Positions 47,402 through 56,636 of a DNA stretch of 64,000 bases are shown here, one piece after another. Positions within the stretch are counted from its first letter, which is position 1; each line of letters opens with the position of its first letter. The stretch is taken from NCBI RefSeq assembly GCF_000347635.1, contig NC_020514.1:3782001-3846000 (forward strand), given 5' to 3'. Under the pieces are notes generated by a model that made no database searches, was not told where the DNA came from, and worked only from the letters and a program-made list of their open reading frames with translations. This DNA comes from Paraglaciecola psychrophila 170 (GTDB lineage: Bacteria > Pseudomonadota > Gammaproteobacteria > Enterobacterales > Alteromonadaceae). The position numbers and the translations under genes were made by a program.

Positions 47402-48229
47402 CTATGCTTTTTTAACCGAGCGCCGCATGCGACTAATCTTCACATGATCCAACTTACCGGGATCAATCTTAATCAAAGTCTCAGTCTCAACAGGCAATTG
47501 CACACTTTGTCTTAGGGTATTTAAATCAGGTAATCCCAATTCAACCCAGCCACCTTGGGGAAGGCGTTTTTGTAATTCGAGTGTGCCATAACGTACTCGC
47601 ATCAAGCGGCTTACTTGTAACCCTTGAGATTCCCATAAACGTCGGACTTCACGGTTTCTGCCTTCAGATAAAGTCACGTTATACCAGGTATTTTGACTTT
47701 CTTCGTCACCGGGCTTTTTCACAATTTCAGTGAATTTGGCTTCACCATCTTCTAGTTGCACACCTTTGGTGAGACGCTTCAACATCATATCTTCAACTTC
47801 ACCAAACACGCGTACTGAATACTCTCGCTCAACTTCGTGTTTAGGATGCATTAGTCGGTTAGCCAGCTCGCCATCGTTGGTAAACAACAACAAGCCACTG
47901 GTATTAATATCTAATCGACCAACCGCAATCCAGCGGCCATTTTTGATAGCGGGTAGTCGGTCAAATACGGTTGCACGACCTTCAGGGTCTTTACGACTGC
48001 ACAGCTCCCCTTCAGGTTTGTTGTACATTAATACTCGGCAAGCAGGGGTGTCATTAGACTTATTAAGTGGATTGCCGTCCACGCGTATTTTGTCAGAGGG
48101 TTCAACCCTGTCACCTAAAGTCGCAATTTTGCCATTGACAGAAATACGTGCGGCCTCTATCCATTTCTCCATTTCGCGGCGCGAACCTATTCCAGCGTTA
48201 GCTAGTACTTTTTGTAATTTGTCGCTCAT
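47402..48229 (-). CDS. rluB: 23S rRNA pseudouridine(2605) synthase RluB
   Basis: This 275-residue RsuA/RluB-family enzyme isomerises a specific uridine of 23S rRNA. The N-terminal S4 RNA-binding domain reads LQKVLANAGIGSRREMEKWI. The catalytic Asp lies in VGRLDINTSGLLLFTNDGE (about residue 100), and the C-terminal RNREVRRLWESQG motif is typical. The basic tail KISRMRRSVKK ends the protein. The start codon overlaps the scpB stop (TAATG), so the gene is coupled to the scpA-scpB operon, as in many gammaproteobacteria. Confidence 0.96.
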   Translation of the reverse strand: MSDKLQKVLANAGIGSRREMEKWIEAARISVNGKIATLGDRVEPSDKIRVDGNPLNKSNDTPACRVLMYNKPEGELCSRKDPEGRATVFDRLPAIKNGRWIAVGRLDINTSGLLLFTNDGELANRLMHPKHEVEREYSVRVFGEVEDMMLKRLTKGVQLEDGEAKFTEIVKKPGDEESQNTWYNVTLSEGRNREVRRLWESQGLQVSRLMRVRYGTLELQKRLPQGGWVELGLPDLNTLRQSVQLPVETETLIKIDPGKLDHVKISRMRRSVKKA

Positions 48230-48912
48230 TAATGTAATTGCTCTGGTTCATCTGCATCGTTAGGTTTAATATTAGCTTCAATATTAGCTCTAGCTTCAGA
48301 TTTATGTGGGAAGTTATCCTCGGTCAGTCTGTTATCAGACTCACTCGATAGGATATTAAGTTCGTTGTTTATTTCTTCAGATACCAAAAAATCATCACTG
48401 CTGGGTAAATCACTCAAACTTTTGAGAGAAAAATAATCAAGAAATGTTTTAGTGGTTGCATATAAGGATGGTCTACCAGGCACCTCTTTATGTCCTATGA
48501 CTTTTACCCAGCCTCTTTCGCTCAGGGTTTTCATAATTTGACTACTGACAGACACACCACGCACATCTTCAATTTCACCGCGGGTAATAGGTTGCCTGTA
48601 GGCAATTAAAGAAAGGATTTCAAGCATTGCCCGTGAGTACCGAGGTGCTTGTTCTTGCCACAGCTTACTGAGCCAAGGGCTCAAACTATCCATAGATTGA
48701 AAACGATAACCCGAGGCTACCTCGACCAGTTGTATGCCTCTGGCTTGGTATTCGAGATTTAACTCTACCAAGGTCTCTTTGAGCATGGTTTTACTGACGG
48801 CCAATCCGTCTAATACCGTTAATTGTATTTGTTCTTGGCTGAGCGGCTCATCAGCTACAAAAATAGCGGCTTCAACTAATTGTTTCAGTTGAGCTCGAGA
48901 AATTTTGGCCAT
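48229..48912 (-). CDS. scpB: Segregation and condensation protein B
   Basis: ScpB is the winged-helix kite subunit that binds ScpA and SMC to compact and separate chromosomes. The 227 residues have two winged-helix domains (about 5-170) with QLVEAAIFVADEPLS at the N-terminus, EILSLIAYRQPITRGEIEDV in the second domain and GRPSLYATTKTFLDYF. A non-conserved acidic tail of about 55 residues follows. It overlaps both neighbours by one base, consistent with stoichiometric translation with scpA. Gammaproteobacteria with MukBEF usually lack it, so its presence points to an SMC-ScpAB system here. Confidence 0.95.
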   Translation of the reverse strand: MAKISRAQLKQLVEAAIFVADEPLSQEQIQLTVLDGLAVSKTMLKETLVELNLEYQARGIQLVEVASGYRFQSMDSLSPWLSKLWQEQAPRYSRAMLEILSLIAYRQPITRGEIEDVRGVSVSSQIMKTLSERGWVKVIGHKEVPGRPSLYATTKTFLDYFSLKSLSDLPSSDDFLVSEEINNELNILSSESDNRLTEDNFPHKSEARANIEANIKPNDADEPEQLH

Positions 48913-49805
48913 TAGGATTGCACTCCTTGTGAACCTTCAGGTGTGATTTCAGGTGTAATTTCAGATGAAATGCCAGTTGCAACTCGTATATGAATATTAG
49001 CGTAAGGTTGAGCTTGCACCAGCTCAATTAAACTTTCTTTGGCCAACTCTAAAATCGCTAAAAAGGTTACCACCACGCCTGCTTTGCCCTCGCTGGCTAG
49101 AAACAACTCGTCAAAGCCAGTGAAATGTTCAGCAGAAATTTTCTGTAAAATCATGCTCATACGCTCACGAGTCGACAGTGTCTCTTTTTCAATATGGTGG
49201 TGCTCAAAGGCTTGTGCTCTTTGCATGGCCGATTGAAACCCTAGTACTATTTCTTGCAAACTAACGCTAGGTAAAACACGGATCGGTGCTACCCAGTCAG
49301 AGGTTTGTGCATGTGCTGGAAATACATCACGCTCTTGGCGAGGGATATTGTCTAATTCATGAGCCGCATTTTTGATCAATTCATATTCTTTTAAACGACG
49401 GATTAGTTCAGCGCGAGGGTCATCTTCATCATCTTCGGCGTCAGGCCTTTTAGGCAGTAACATTCTAGATTTCACCTCGGCTAAAATAGCCGCCATCAAC
49501 AAATATTCTGCGGCCAATTCCAGCTTAATATCTTTCATCAACTCTACATATTCCATGTATTGCTGGGTGACTTGGTACACAGGTAAATTAACGATATCGA
49601 ATTTTTGTTTTCGAATTAGGTATAACAATAAATCCAGTGGGCCTTCAAAAGCCTCTAAAATAAGTTCAAGAGCGTCAGGGGGAATATACAAATCTTCAGG
49701 TTTTTCGATTAAAGCTTCGCCATTAACAAACGCCAGTGGCAACGGCTGCTGCACGGGGTCATTCGCTATCTTTGTTGCTGAAAAAGAGGAGTTATCCGCA
49801 GACAT
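48912..49805 (-). CDS. scpA: Segregation and condensation protein A
   Basis: ScpA is the kleisin that links the SMC heads. The 297 residues show the conserved N-terminal FEGPLDLLLYLIRKQKFDIV (about 55-74). YMEYVELMKDIKLELAAEYL and AAILAEVKSRMLLP follow, and a C-terminal winged-helix region (FLAILELAKESLIELVQ). The first 35 residues and the last 20 (with a SEITPEITPEGSQG repeat) are variable. It sits 17 bases after yciO and is coupled to scpB by a one-base overlap. Confidence 0.95.
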   Translation of the reverse strand: MSADNSSFSATKIANDPVQQPLPLAFVNGEALIEKPEDLYIPPDALELILEAFEGPLDLLLYLIRKQKFDIVNLPVYQVTQQYMEYVELMKDIKLELAAEYLLMAAILAEVKSRMLLPKRPDAEDDEDDPRAELIRRLKEYELIKNAAHELDNIPRQERDVFPAHAQTSDWVAPIRVLPSVSLQEIVLGFQSAMQRAQAFEHHHIEKETLSTRERMSMILQKISAEHFTGFDELFLASEGKAGVVVTFLAILELAKESLIELVQAQPYANIHIRVATGISSEITPEITPEGSQGVQS

Positions 49806-49822
49806 AAAAAATGGCTTGAAAA

Positions 49823-50443
49823 CTAGACGAAAGGACTAGTGTCGCCACTGCCCTTTCTCAAAATAATATTTTCACCCTCAGACATATCAATAACAGTGGT
49901 GGGTTGTTCACCTAAAAATCCACCATGAATGATCAAGCCAACTTGCTTTTCTAATTCATCACGAATGTCATCGGGATTAGACTCTGCAACCAAAGCTCCC
50001 GGTAATATAAGTGTACTGGACATCATCGGCTCGCCTAATTCTTCTAACAAAGCCAACGCAATTTTGTTGTCAGGTATTCTGATACCAATCGTTCTGCGTT
50101 TAGGACTTTGCAGTCTTTTAGGCACTTCTTTTGTCGCTTTGAGGATAAAAGTGTAAGGACCGGGAGTATTATTTTTGATCAGTCTAAAAGCGGTGTTATC
50201 CACTCTCGCATATTCGGACAGTTCAGACATGTCACGGCACATAAGCGTAAAGTTATGATCTTTGCCAATTTGACGAACTCGGCAAATTTGTTCAAGGGCC
50301 GCTTTGTCATCCATATGACAACCAATAGAATAGCCTGAATCGGTGGGATACACCACCACAGCACCTTTGTGAATAAGCTCACAAGCTTGCTTGATCAAGC
50401 GAACTTGAGGGTTCTCGGGATGGATATAAAAAAACTGACTCAT
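49823..50443 (-). CDS. yciO: YciO (Sua5/YciO/YrdC family)
   Basis: This 206-residue protein has the YrdC-like fold that binds nucleotide and RNA. VVVYPTDSGYSIGCHMDD is the conserved N-terminal motif, and IRIPDNKIALALLEELGEP and MSSTLILPG follow. The usual KxR..P.. site of TsaC reads GKDHNFTLMCRD, typical of the YciO branch. Whether YciO performs threonylcarbamoyladenylate synthesis in vivo is debated. It lies between rnm and scpA, all on the minus strand, an arrangement that also occurs next to trp in E. coli (yciV-yciO). Confidence 0.93.
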   Translation of the reverse strand: MSQFFYIHPENPQVRLIKQACELIHKGAVVVYPTDSGYSIGCHMDDKAALEQICRVRQIGKDHNFTLMCRDMSELSEYARVDNTAFRLIKNNTPGPYTFILKATKEVPKRLQSPKRRTIGIRIPDNKIALALLEELGEPMMSSTLILPGALVAESNPDDIRDELEKQVGLIIHGGFLGEQPTTVIDMSEGENIILRKGSGDTSPFV

Positions 50444-50563
50444 GAGTACATTCCTATTCTACTATCACAGCAGTATTGCGTGTTAAGTTGTTTAATAATT
50501 AGCTAGCTTGGATCGTCTTATAGCCAGCCTTCCTTTGCCAATATTTATTTGATCGAGCTGCAT

Positions 50564-51403
50564 TTAACCAACAAGGGACCAATCATGCCATATTGGCACA
50601 AGCTGGACGGGAAGCGAAAGGTTTTTGCCTAATTCGGTCCAGCGATTAGGATAATGGAAATCGGAACCACTGGATGCTTGTAAATTATGCTCTGCAGCTA
50701 TATCCGCTAACAGTTTTTTACGCTCTGGAGTAAGGTGAGAATGAATCACTTCCATGCCGTTTCCACCAGCATTAGCGAATTCTTCAACCAAACGTTTCAA
50801 CCATTTTGTGGTCATATCATAATGTCCGGGATGAGCTAATACCGCCTTACCACCAGCATCCTGTATCCAAGTAATTGCTTCTGCCATTTCAATCCACTGT
50901 GGTTTAACATGGGCTTTTTTACCTTTACCCAAATATTTTTTAAATACTGCGTCAAAGTCTTTCACCACTCGGCGTTCAACCAATACTCTAGCAAAATGAG
51001 CACGCGTAATTTGCCCTTTTCCTGCCAATATTTTTGCTTGTTCGAACACATTTTCGATACCGACTTTAGCTAACTTGTCAGACATTTGTTGAGCGCGTCG
51101 ATCCCGTTCTTTACTTTGTTGATCTAAGCGAGCTAAAAATTGAGCATCATTATGATCAACATTTAAACCCAGAATATGGATATCGAAATTATGCCAAGCA
51201 GTAGATATTTCCACACCAGGCATGATTTGCATCGAGCGCTTTTGCTCAGACTGATAATCCATTGCCTCTTGAATACCATCAACTGTGTCATGGTCTGTGA
51301 TCGCTAAAACATCGACTTGCATGTTGTGGGCACGATCAATCAACTCTTTTGGAGAGAGGTGCCCATCAGAGTAATGTGTATGGCTATGCAAATCGATTTT
51401 CAT
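50564..51403 (-). CDS. rnm: 5'-3' exoribonuclease Rnm (RNase AM, YciV), PHP domain
   Basis: This 279-residue PHP-family phosphoesterase has metal-binding motifs in IDLHSHTHYSDGHLSP (residues 3-18), LAITDHDTVDG, MPGVEIS, VLAHPGHYD and GSDFHYPN. The E. coli homologue matures the 5' ends of rRNAs and degrades short nucleotides. It is divergent from the trp operon, as its homologue yciV is in E. coli, and is probably the first gene of the yciO-scpAB-rluB run. The 120-base gap to yciO has no terminator that I can see. Confidence 0.93.
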   Translation of the reverse strand: MKIDLHSHTHYSDGHLSPKELIDRAHNMQVDVLAITDHDTVDGIQEAMDYQSEQKRSMQIMPGVEISTAWHNFDIHILGLNVDHNDAQFLARLDQQSKERDRRAQQMSDKLAKVGIENVFEQAKILAGKGQITRAHFARVLVERRVVKDFDAVFKKYLGKGKKAHVKPQWIEMAEAITWIQDAGGKAVLAHPGHYDMTTKWLKRLVEEFANAGGNGMEVIHSHLTPERKKLLADIAAEHNLQASSGSDFHYPNRWTELGKNLSLPVQLVPIWHDWSLVG

Positions 51404-51450
51404 TCAGTAGACACTTTTATTAATTGTTTTTTTATGATTAAGATTAATTT

Positions 51451-51492
51451 GAGTGTTGACATAGAAGCGTTTTTGTTTTCTTCTATGCACTC
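51451..51492. repeat. Imperfect hairpin between rnm and trpL
   Basis: CATAGAAG and CTTCTATG pair, extended by GAGTG/CACTC across a 4-base bulge, around a T-rich 12-base loop. It lies in the divergent promoter region about 50 bases from the rnm start. Confidence 0.5.
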
Positions 51493-51515
51493 AACTTTAA
51501 GTTGCTTGATACTAT

Positions 51516-51521
51516 TATACT
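51516..51521 (+). promoter_or_regulatory. trpL: Candidate -10 box of the trp operon
   Basis: TATACT lies about 60 bases before trpL; the matching -35 (near 51493) is weak. The repeated AACTAAT/AACTAAT half-sites at 51546-51562 look like a degenerate TrpR-type operator, but this is uncertain. Confidence 0.4.
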
Positions 51522-51581
51522 GATCTACTGATGAATAGCAGCCAAATAACTAATTTAAACTAATATCGAGTACAATAAATA

Positions 51582-51632
51582 ATGAAAAACATTCAAACAC
51601 ACAACATTTGGTGGTGGCACAACCTGAACTAA
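51582..51632 (+). CDS. trpL: trp operon leader peptide
   Basis: A 16-codon frame starts with ATG AAA AAC and carries three consecutive Trp codons (TGG TGG TGG, 51609-51617), ending in TAA at 51630. It precedes the attenuator hairpins and trpE. Ribosome stalling at these codons when charged tRNA-Trp is scarce would free the antiterminator. Confidence 0.92.
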   Translation: MKNIQTHNIWWWHNLN

Positions 51633-51699
51633 CGGGCTGTGAGTGTTTGTGTTTTTGCAAATAAATTTCAAAAAAAGCCCGTATAACGCGGGCTTTTTT
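51594..51699 (+). promoter_or_regulatory. trp attenuator (leader hairpins and terminator)
   Basis: The terminator stem is AGCCCG (51676-51681) with CGGGCT (51689-51694), followed by five T. The alternative antiterminator pairs ACGGGCT (51632-51638) with AGCCCGT (51676-51682). A preceding pause-type pairing joins CAAACAC (51594-51600), within the leader gene, to GTGTTTG (51643-51649). These mutually exclusive pairings reproduce the classical 1:2, 2:3, 3:4 scheme. Confidence 0.88.
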
Positions 51700-51741
51700 A
51701 CGCCTGCTCTTCAAGATAAATTGTAATAGAGAAACAAAGAA

Positions 51742-53355
51742 ATGAGTTTAGCCCAGTTAACAGAGCAGTTTGGCAAAGTAGAAACGTTATTAGTAGCAGC
51801 AGATTATGTAGCCGATCCTTTGCATGCTTATCAGTATTTATGCCAAGGTCGTAGTAATAACCTGTTATTAGAGTCAGCAGAAATCGATAGCAAAGATAAT
51901 CTTAAAAGTTTGTTATTGGTCGATGCAGCAATTAAATTAGAGTGTCATGGTTTAACGGTTTATTGCCGTGCATTATCAGACAACGGCCATGCTGTGTTAC
52001 CTATGTTTGATGAATATTGTCCAGTTGGCGTTACCCATCAATATGACCCAGACCAAGGTTTAGTGACTCTGACCTTTCCAGCACCAGATACAGAGCTTGA
52101 TGAAGACAGTCGCTTGAAAGCCCCAGCGGTGTTTGATGCATTGCGACTGATAACCAATAAAATCACCGCTATCCGCCAACACCCCCATGCCGTATTTCTT
52201 GGAGGTGTATTGGCCTATGATTTATTGGCCAGCTTTGAAACACTGCCAGTCGTTGAAGACAGTGCCAACAGCTGCCCAGATTTTGTGTTTTATCTAGCAG
52301 AAACATTGGTGATAATTGATCACCAAACCAAACAAAGTGAAATTATTGGCAGTGTGTTCAGCGGTAAGAATGTAGCGAATAATTATTTTTCTGTGAGTCA
52401 ACGCTTAGAGCAAGTCAAACACAAACTAGGCACCATTAAACCATTAACTGACTCTCTCAAAACAGCGATAACTGATGACCATCTTGAAGTTAATAAATCA
52501 GATCAAGAATACATAGATGATGTGATTGGGCTCAAAGAAAACATTCTAGCAGGTGATATTTTTCAAGTGGTGCCCTCGCGTACATTTAGCTTACCCTGCC
52601 CCCATCCTCACGATGCTTACCGCGCCTTAAAACAGCAAAACCCCAGTCCTTATATGTTTTTCCTGCAGGACGACGAGTTTTGTATGTTTGGCGCATCGCC
52701 TGAGTCGGCCTTAAAGTACACCAAACAAACTAATCAAGTGGAAATTTATCCCATAGCCGGCACTCGCCCAAGAGGTAAAAGGGCAGACGGTAGCATTGAC
52801 TTAGACTTAGACTCCCGTTTAGAACTCAACCTACAAGAAGATCAAAAAGAGCGGGCCGAGCATATTATGTTGGTCGATTTAGCTCGTAACGACGTAGCTA
52901 AAGTATGTAAACCAGGAACGCGATATGTCACTGACTTACTCAAGGTTGACCGCTATTCCCATGTGATGCATTTAGTGTCTCGAGTAGTTGGGCAATTGCG
53001 CGATGATTTAGATGCACTTAATGCATACCAAGCTTGTATGAATATGGGCACCTTGGTTGGTGCACCTAAAGTCAGTGCAGCGACACTAATTCGCCAGGTA
53101 GAAAAACAGCGTCGTGGCAGTTATGGCGGAGCAGTCGGTTATATCAACAGCCAAGGTGACATGGATACGTGTATTGTTATTCGTTCAGCATTTGTAAAAA
53201 ACGATACGGCTTATATTCAAGCAGGTGCAGGGGTTGTGTTTGACTCTGACCCGCAATCAGAGGCTGATGAAACTCGTGGTAAAGCTCAAGCGGTAATAGG
53301 CGCTATTATTTCTAGCTCTCAAACACCCATTCCTCAAACAAAGGGAGCCTTATAG
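51742..53355 (+). CDS. trpE: Anthranilate synthase component I
   Basis: This 537-residue enzyme, with TrpG, converts chorismate and glutamine to anthranilate, the first committed step of tryptophan synthesis. The N-terminal LLLESAEID motif (about 39-47) is the tryptophan feedback site. The chorismate-binding C-terminal half includes GDIFQVVPSRTFSL, the YPIAGTRPRG turn, MLVDLARNDVAKV and the final IQAGAGVVFDSDPQSE. It starts 43 bases after the attenuator terminator. TrpG begins on its last base (TAGTG), so the two subunits are translationally coupled. Confidence 0.97.
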   Translation: MSLAQLTEQFGKVETLLVAADYVADPLHAYQYLCQGRSNNLLLESAEIDSKDNLKSLLLVDAAIKLECHGLTVYCRALSDNGHAVLPMFDEYCPVGVTHQYDPDQGLVTLTFPAPDTELDEDSRLKAPAVFDALRLITNKITAIRQHPHAVFLGGVLAYDLLASFETLPVVEDSANSCPDFVFYLAETLVIIDHQTKQSEIIGSVFSGKNVANNYFSVSQRLEQVKHKLGTIKPLTDSLKTAITDDHLEVNKSDQEYIDDVIGLKENILAGDIFQVVPSRTFSLPCPHPHDAYRALKQQNPSPYMFFLQDDEFCMFGASPESALKYTKQTNQVEIYPIAGTRPRGKRADGSIDLDLDSRLELNLQEDQKERAEHIMLVDLARNDVAKVCKPGTRYVTDLLKVDRYSHVMHLVSRVVGQLRDDLDALNAYQACMNMGTLVGAPKVSAATLIRQVEKQRRGSYGGAVGYINSQGDMDTCIVIRSAFVKNDTAYIQAGAGVVFDSDPQSEADETRGKAQAVIGAIISSSQTPIPQTKGAL

Positions 53356-54002
53356 TGAACTTACAAGCCTCTCAATTGAATAAACAAATTTGTGTTTTTT
53401 TGTTGGATAACTTTGACTCATTTACATACAACTTAGTAGATGAACTGAGAACTCTTGGTCTTGAGTTAATTGTTTATCGCAATAGTGTTTCAGCAGACGT
53501 AATTTTACAAAAAATGTATGATAAGGCACAGCAAACTGATGAAAACGGTCAGACTAAACTAGTGATGCTAATGTTATCACCCGGACCGGGTAATCCATCT
53601 CAGGCAGGATCAATGCTAACGTTACTAAACCTAGTCAAAGGCCAATTCCCAGTGTTGGGTATTTGTTTAGGTCATCAAGCGATTGTTGAGTCTTATGGTG
53701 GCAAAATTATCCGTGCCGATAAAGTGATGCATGGTAAATCTTCTCTGATTCAGCACTGTACTGATAAGATGTTTGACGGCATGCCACAACCATTGCCAGT
53801 AGCCCGTTACCATTCGTTAATGGCCAGTAATATGCCTGAGCAATTAACTGTATTGGCAAACTTTGAGGGCATCCCTATGGCAGTGGCACATATGAAAGAT
53901 AAGATGTTGGGATTTCAATTTCATCCTGAATCTATTTTGACATCTCATGGCAGTCAGTTGCTTATGCAAAGTATTGAATTCTTAACCCAAGATAAGGTTT
54001 AG
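53355..54002 (+). CDS. trpG: Anthranilate synthase component II (glutamine amidotransferase)
   Basis: This 215-residue class I glutamine amidotransferase supplies ammonia to TrpE. The GTG start overlaps the TrpE stop. The motifs are [32 protein letters not shown], the catalytic Cys in [17 protein letters not shown] and the His-Glu pair in [13 protein letters not shown]. Unlike E. coli, where trpG and trpD are fused, the gene is separate here, the arrangement found in many other bacteria. trpD follows after 5 bases. Confidence 0.97.
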   Translation: MNLQASQLNKQICVFLLDNFDSFTYNLVDELRTLGLELIVYRNSVSADVILQKMYDKAQQTDENGQTKLVMLMLSPGPGNPSQAGSMLTLLNLVKGQFPVLGICLGHQAIVESYGGKIIRADKVMHGKSSLIQHCTDKMFDGMPQPLPVARYHSLMASNMPEQLTVLANFEGIPMAVAHMKDKMLGFQFHPESILTSHGSQLLMQSIEFLTQDKV

Positions 54003-54007
54003 ACACT

Positions 54008-55030
54008 ATGAACCAGATTATCCAAACAATCCTTCAGCAACTTTATCAAGGCCAAGACTTAAAGCTTGAGGATGTCACCGAAGTATTTTCACAAGTAGTA
54101 ACCGGTCAGGTAGATGATATTGTTTTATCGTCTTTGCTCACCGCATTAAAAATCAAAGGCGAACAACCAGAAGAAATTGCCGGCGCCGCCGCTGCGCTTA
54201 TAGCTAACGCAGCAGCATTTCCTCGCCCAGATTATGAATTTGCAGATATTGTGGGTACCGGTGGAGATGGCCATAATACGATTAACATCTCATCTGCATC
54301 AGCCATAGTTGCAGCAAGCTGCGGTATAAAAGTCGCTAAACACGGTAATCGTAGTGTCTCCAGTAAATCAGGCTCGGCAGATTTATTCAAAGCATTCGAT
54401 TTAGAATTAAGCATGTCGCCTGACACCGCACGTCAATGTCTCGACCAATCAAACCTGTGTTTTTTGTTCGCGCCAAATTATCACTCGGGTATTCGACACG
54501 CGATGCCAGTGCGCACCACTCTAAAAACCCGTACCTTATTTAATTTACTGGGCCCGTTAGTCAATCCAGCTCGTCCCAGTCACATAGTTATCGGTGTTTA
54601 TGCGCCAGAATTATTGATACCTTTTGCAAAAACGTTGCAACTTTTAGGTTATAAAAAAGCCATGGTAGTGCATGGCAGTGGATTAGATGAGTTTGCCTTA
54701 CATGGCAATACCCAAGTAGTGGAAGTAAATGACAACGAATTGATACAAAGCAGTGTCTCTCCCGCTGACTTTGGACTTGAAAACTATCCGTTAGATGCCA
54801 TTGAAGGTGGCGAGCCGGAAGAAAATAAAATCCTGATTGAAAATGTATTAATAGGTAAAGGCCAGGCAGCCCATCAAGCTGCAGTGGCTATGAATACCGC
54901 TGCATTATTAAAACTATGTGGCAAAGTACAAACTTATGCTCAGGGGGCTGAAATGGCAATTAATGCTATGCAACAACAGCTTCCATTAGCCACGATTAAA
55001 TTGTCGGCTTCCATCAGTCAAAATCAATAA
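54008..55030 (+). CDS. trpD: Anthranilate phosphoribosyltransferase
   Basis: This 340-residue enzyme joins anthranilate to PRPP. The signature [18 protein letters not shown] (about 80-97) binds PRPP, and [17 protein letters not shown] is the anthranilate/metal site. [19 protein letters not shown] and NPARP follow, with the [11 protein letters not shown] turn. It lies between trpG and trpCF with gaps of 5 and 17 bases, as one operon. Confidence 0.97.
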   Translation: MNQIIQTILQQLYQGQDLKLEDVTEVFSQVVTGQVDDIVLSSLLTALKIKGEQPEEIAGAAAALIANAAAFPRPDYEFADIVGTGGDGHNTINISSASAIVAASCGIKVAKHGNRSVSSKSGSADLFKAFDLELSMSPDTARQCLDQSNLCFLFAPNYHSGIRHAMPVRTTLKTRTLFNLLGPLVNPARPSHIVIGVYAPELLIPFAKTLQLLGYKKAMVVHGSGLDEFALHGNTQVVEVNDNELIQSSVSPADFGLENYPLDAIEGGEPEENKILIENVLIGKGQAAHQAAVAMNTAALLKLCGKVQTYAQGAEMAINAMQQQLPLATIKLSASISQNQ

Positions 55031-55047
55031 AGGGCAACGTTAATAAA

Positions 55048-56433
55048 ATGGCCAATGTATTAGAACAAATCGTCCTAGACAAAAAACAAGAAATCGCACA
55101 ACGTAAAATTGATTTACCGTTAGCAAGTTTTATCGATAGCTTAATCCTTTCAGACAGAAGTTTTTATGACGCATTGGCGCAGCCTAATGCTGGCTTTGTT
55201 TTAGAGTGTAAAAAAGCATCTCCTTCTAAAGGGTTAATCCGTAAAAACTTCGACTTAGACGAAGTGATCAAAGCTTATAGCCCATATGCTGCCTGTATAT
55301 CCGTGTTAACCGATGAAAAATACTTTCAAGGTAAGTTTGAATACCTAGAATATATTCGCAGTCGAGTGACCCAGCCTGTTATTAATAAAGACTTTTTTGT
55401 TGAGCCTTATCAAGTCCACTTAGCTCGATATCATAATGCCGATGCGGTTCTTCTTATGTTGTCTGTACTTGACGATGAGCAATATAAAGAGTTATCAAAT
55501 ATTGCAGAGCAATACCAACTTGACGTATTGACCGAAGTCAGTAACGAAGAAGAAGTATTGAGAGCCTGCGCACTAAAAGCCAAAGTCATCGGCATTAACA
55601 ACCGCGACCTTCGAGACCTGAGTACAGACCTAGCTACGACTGAGCGCTTGGTTCCACTTGTAAAACAACATGCTAAACATGAACATGTGATCATCTCTGA
55701 ATCGGGTATTTATAGCCATCAAGACGTTCGCAGATTAGCGCCGCTGGTTGATGCGTTTTTAGTAGGCAGTTCATTAATGGGCGAAAAGGATATTGAATTA
55801 GCCGCAAAACAATTGGTATACGGAAAAGTAAAGATTTGTGGCACAACCAGTTTAAGCGGAGCTAAGCTAGTCAAGGACAGCCCTGCTAGTTTTGCAGGTT
55901 TGATTTTTGCCGAAAAATCCAAACGTTTTGTGACTTTAGAGCAAGCCAAACAAATCACATATGCCGTGCCATTTAGCTATGTCGGCGTGTTTGTTAACGC
56001 CCCAATTGAACAAGTGGTGAGTTATGCAAAAGAACTGGAGTTAGCAGCGGTTCAGTTGCACGGTCAAGAAAACCAAACTTATATCGACAGTCTTAAAAAC
56101 AAGCTGCCAGTTGAATGCCAAATTTGGTTAGCTAAAGGCGTGAGAGATACGATACCCACTTTAGATGAAAATGGCGTTGACTACTTTCTCTTAGATTGCC
56201 AAGTAGGTGAACAGTCAGGTGGCACAGGCCAGACTTTTAGTTGGCAATTGTTAGATGAGATAACCGACAAGTCCAACATTGTTCTTGCTGGTGGCATCAC
56301 CCCAAACAATGTTAAGCAGGCAGCTAATTTACAGGTCGCCATGCTCGACTTAAATTCTGGTGTTGAAAGTGCGCCAGGTGTTAAGCAACAACAAAAAATT
56401 AATCAGGCTTTTAGCCAGCTTAGAGAGTATTAA
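55048..56433 (+). CDS. trpC: Bifunctional indole-3-glycerol-phosphate synthase / phosphoribosylanthranilate isomerase
   Basis: The two activities are fused, as in E. coli. The TrpC part (about residues 1-255) has FVLECKKASPSKGLIRK, VLTDEKYFQGKFEYL, VIGINNRDLRDLSTD and HVIISESGIYS. The TrpF part (about 258-461) has KVKICGTTSLSGAKLV, the AAVQLHGQENQTYID strand and IVLAGGITPNN. The enzymes convert phosphoribosylanthranilate to indole-3-glycerol phosphate. A 203-base gap holding a palindromic repeat separates it from trpB. Confidence 0.96.
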   Translation: MANVLEQIVLDKKQEIAQRKIDLPLASFIDSLILSDRSFYDALAQPNAGFVLECKKASPSKGLIRKNFDLDEVIKAYSPYAACISVLTDEKYFQGKFEYLEYIRSRVTQPVINKDFFVEPYQVHLARYHNADAVLLMLSVLDDEQYKELSNIAEQYQLDVLTEVSNEEEVLRACALKAKVIGINNRDLRDLSTDLATTERLVPLVKQHAKHEHVIISESGIYSHQDVRRLAPLVDAFLVGSSLMGEKDIELAAKQLVYGKVKICGTTSLSGAKLVKDSPASFAGLIFAEKSKRFVTLEQAKQITYAVPFSYVGVFVNAPIEQVVSYAKELELAAVQLHGQENQTYIDSLKNKLPVECQIWLAKGVRDTIPTLDENGVDYFLLDCQVGEQSGGTGQTFSWQLLDEITDKSNIVLAGGITPNNVKQAANLQVAMLDLNSGVESAPGVKQQQKINQAFSQLREY

Positions 56434-56460
56434 AACAATCTAAAACAATAACAAGTTTTC

Positions 56461-56565
56461 ACCACATGGATTTCACGGTGCCGAGCAACGTGTGCAAGTA
56501 CTTCGCTTACACAGAGGTTAAGAATTAAGTTTCTTTTCTCGGTACCCTAGTAGCCCACTGTGGTA
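56461..56565. repeat. Palindromic intergenic repeat inside the trp operon
   Basis: This element of about 105 bp starts with ACCACATGG and ends with CCCACTGTGGT, with an internal CACGGTGCCGAG / CTCGGTACC pair, so it can fold back on itself. It is related to the units at 26180-26590 (shared ACCACA...TGTGGT ends and the CGGTGCC core). It lies between trpCF and trpB. Confidence 0.7.
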
Positions 56566-56636
56566 GTAATTTGCCTTTGTGACACATTATATTTTAAGTC
56601 GTACAAGGCTAAAATCGTTTAAAGAGTGAGAGATAG

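Noticed and set aside
47730..48263. 177-codon plus-strand frame
   Set aside because: It is the antisense shadow of rluB, which has full family motifs on the other strand.
49372..49839. 155-codon plus-strand frame
   Set aside because: It is the antisense shadow of scpA; low-complexity Ser-rich product.
51546..51562. Definite TrpR operator
   Set aside because: Two AACTAAT half-sites resemble it, but the match to the E. coli operator is poor; kept only as a remark on the promoter.
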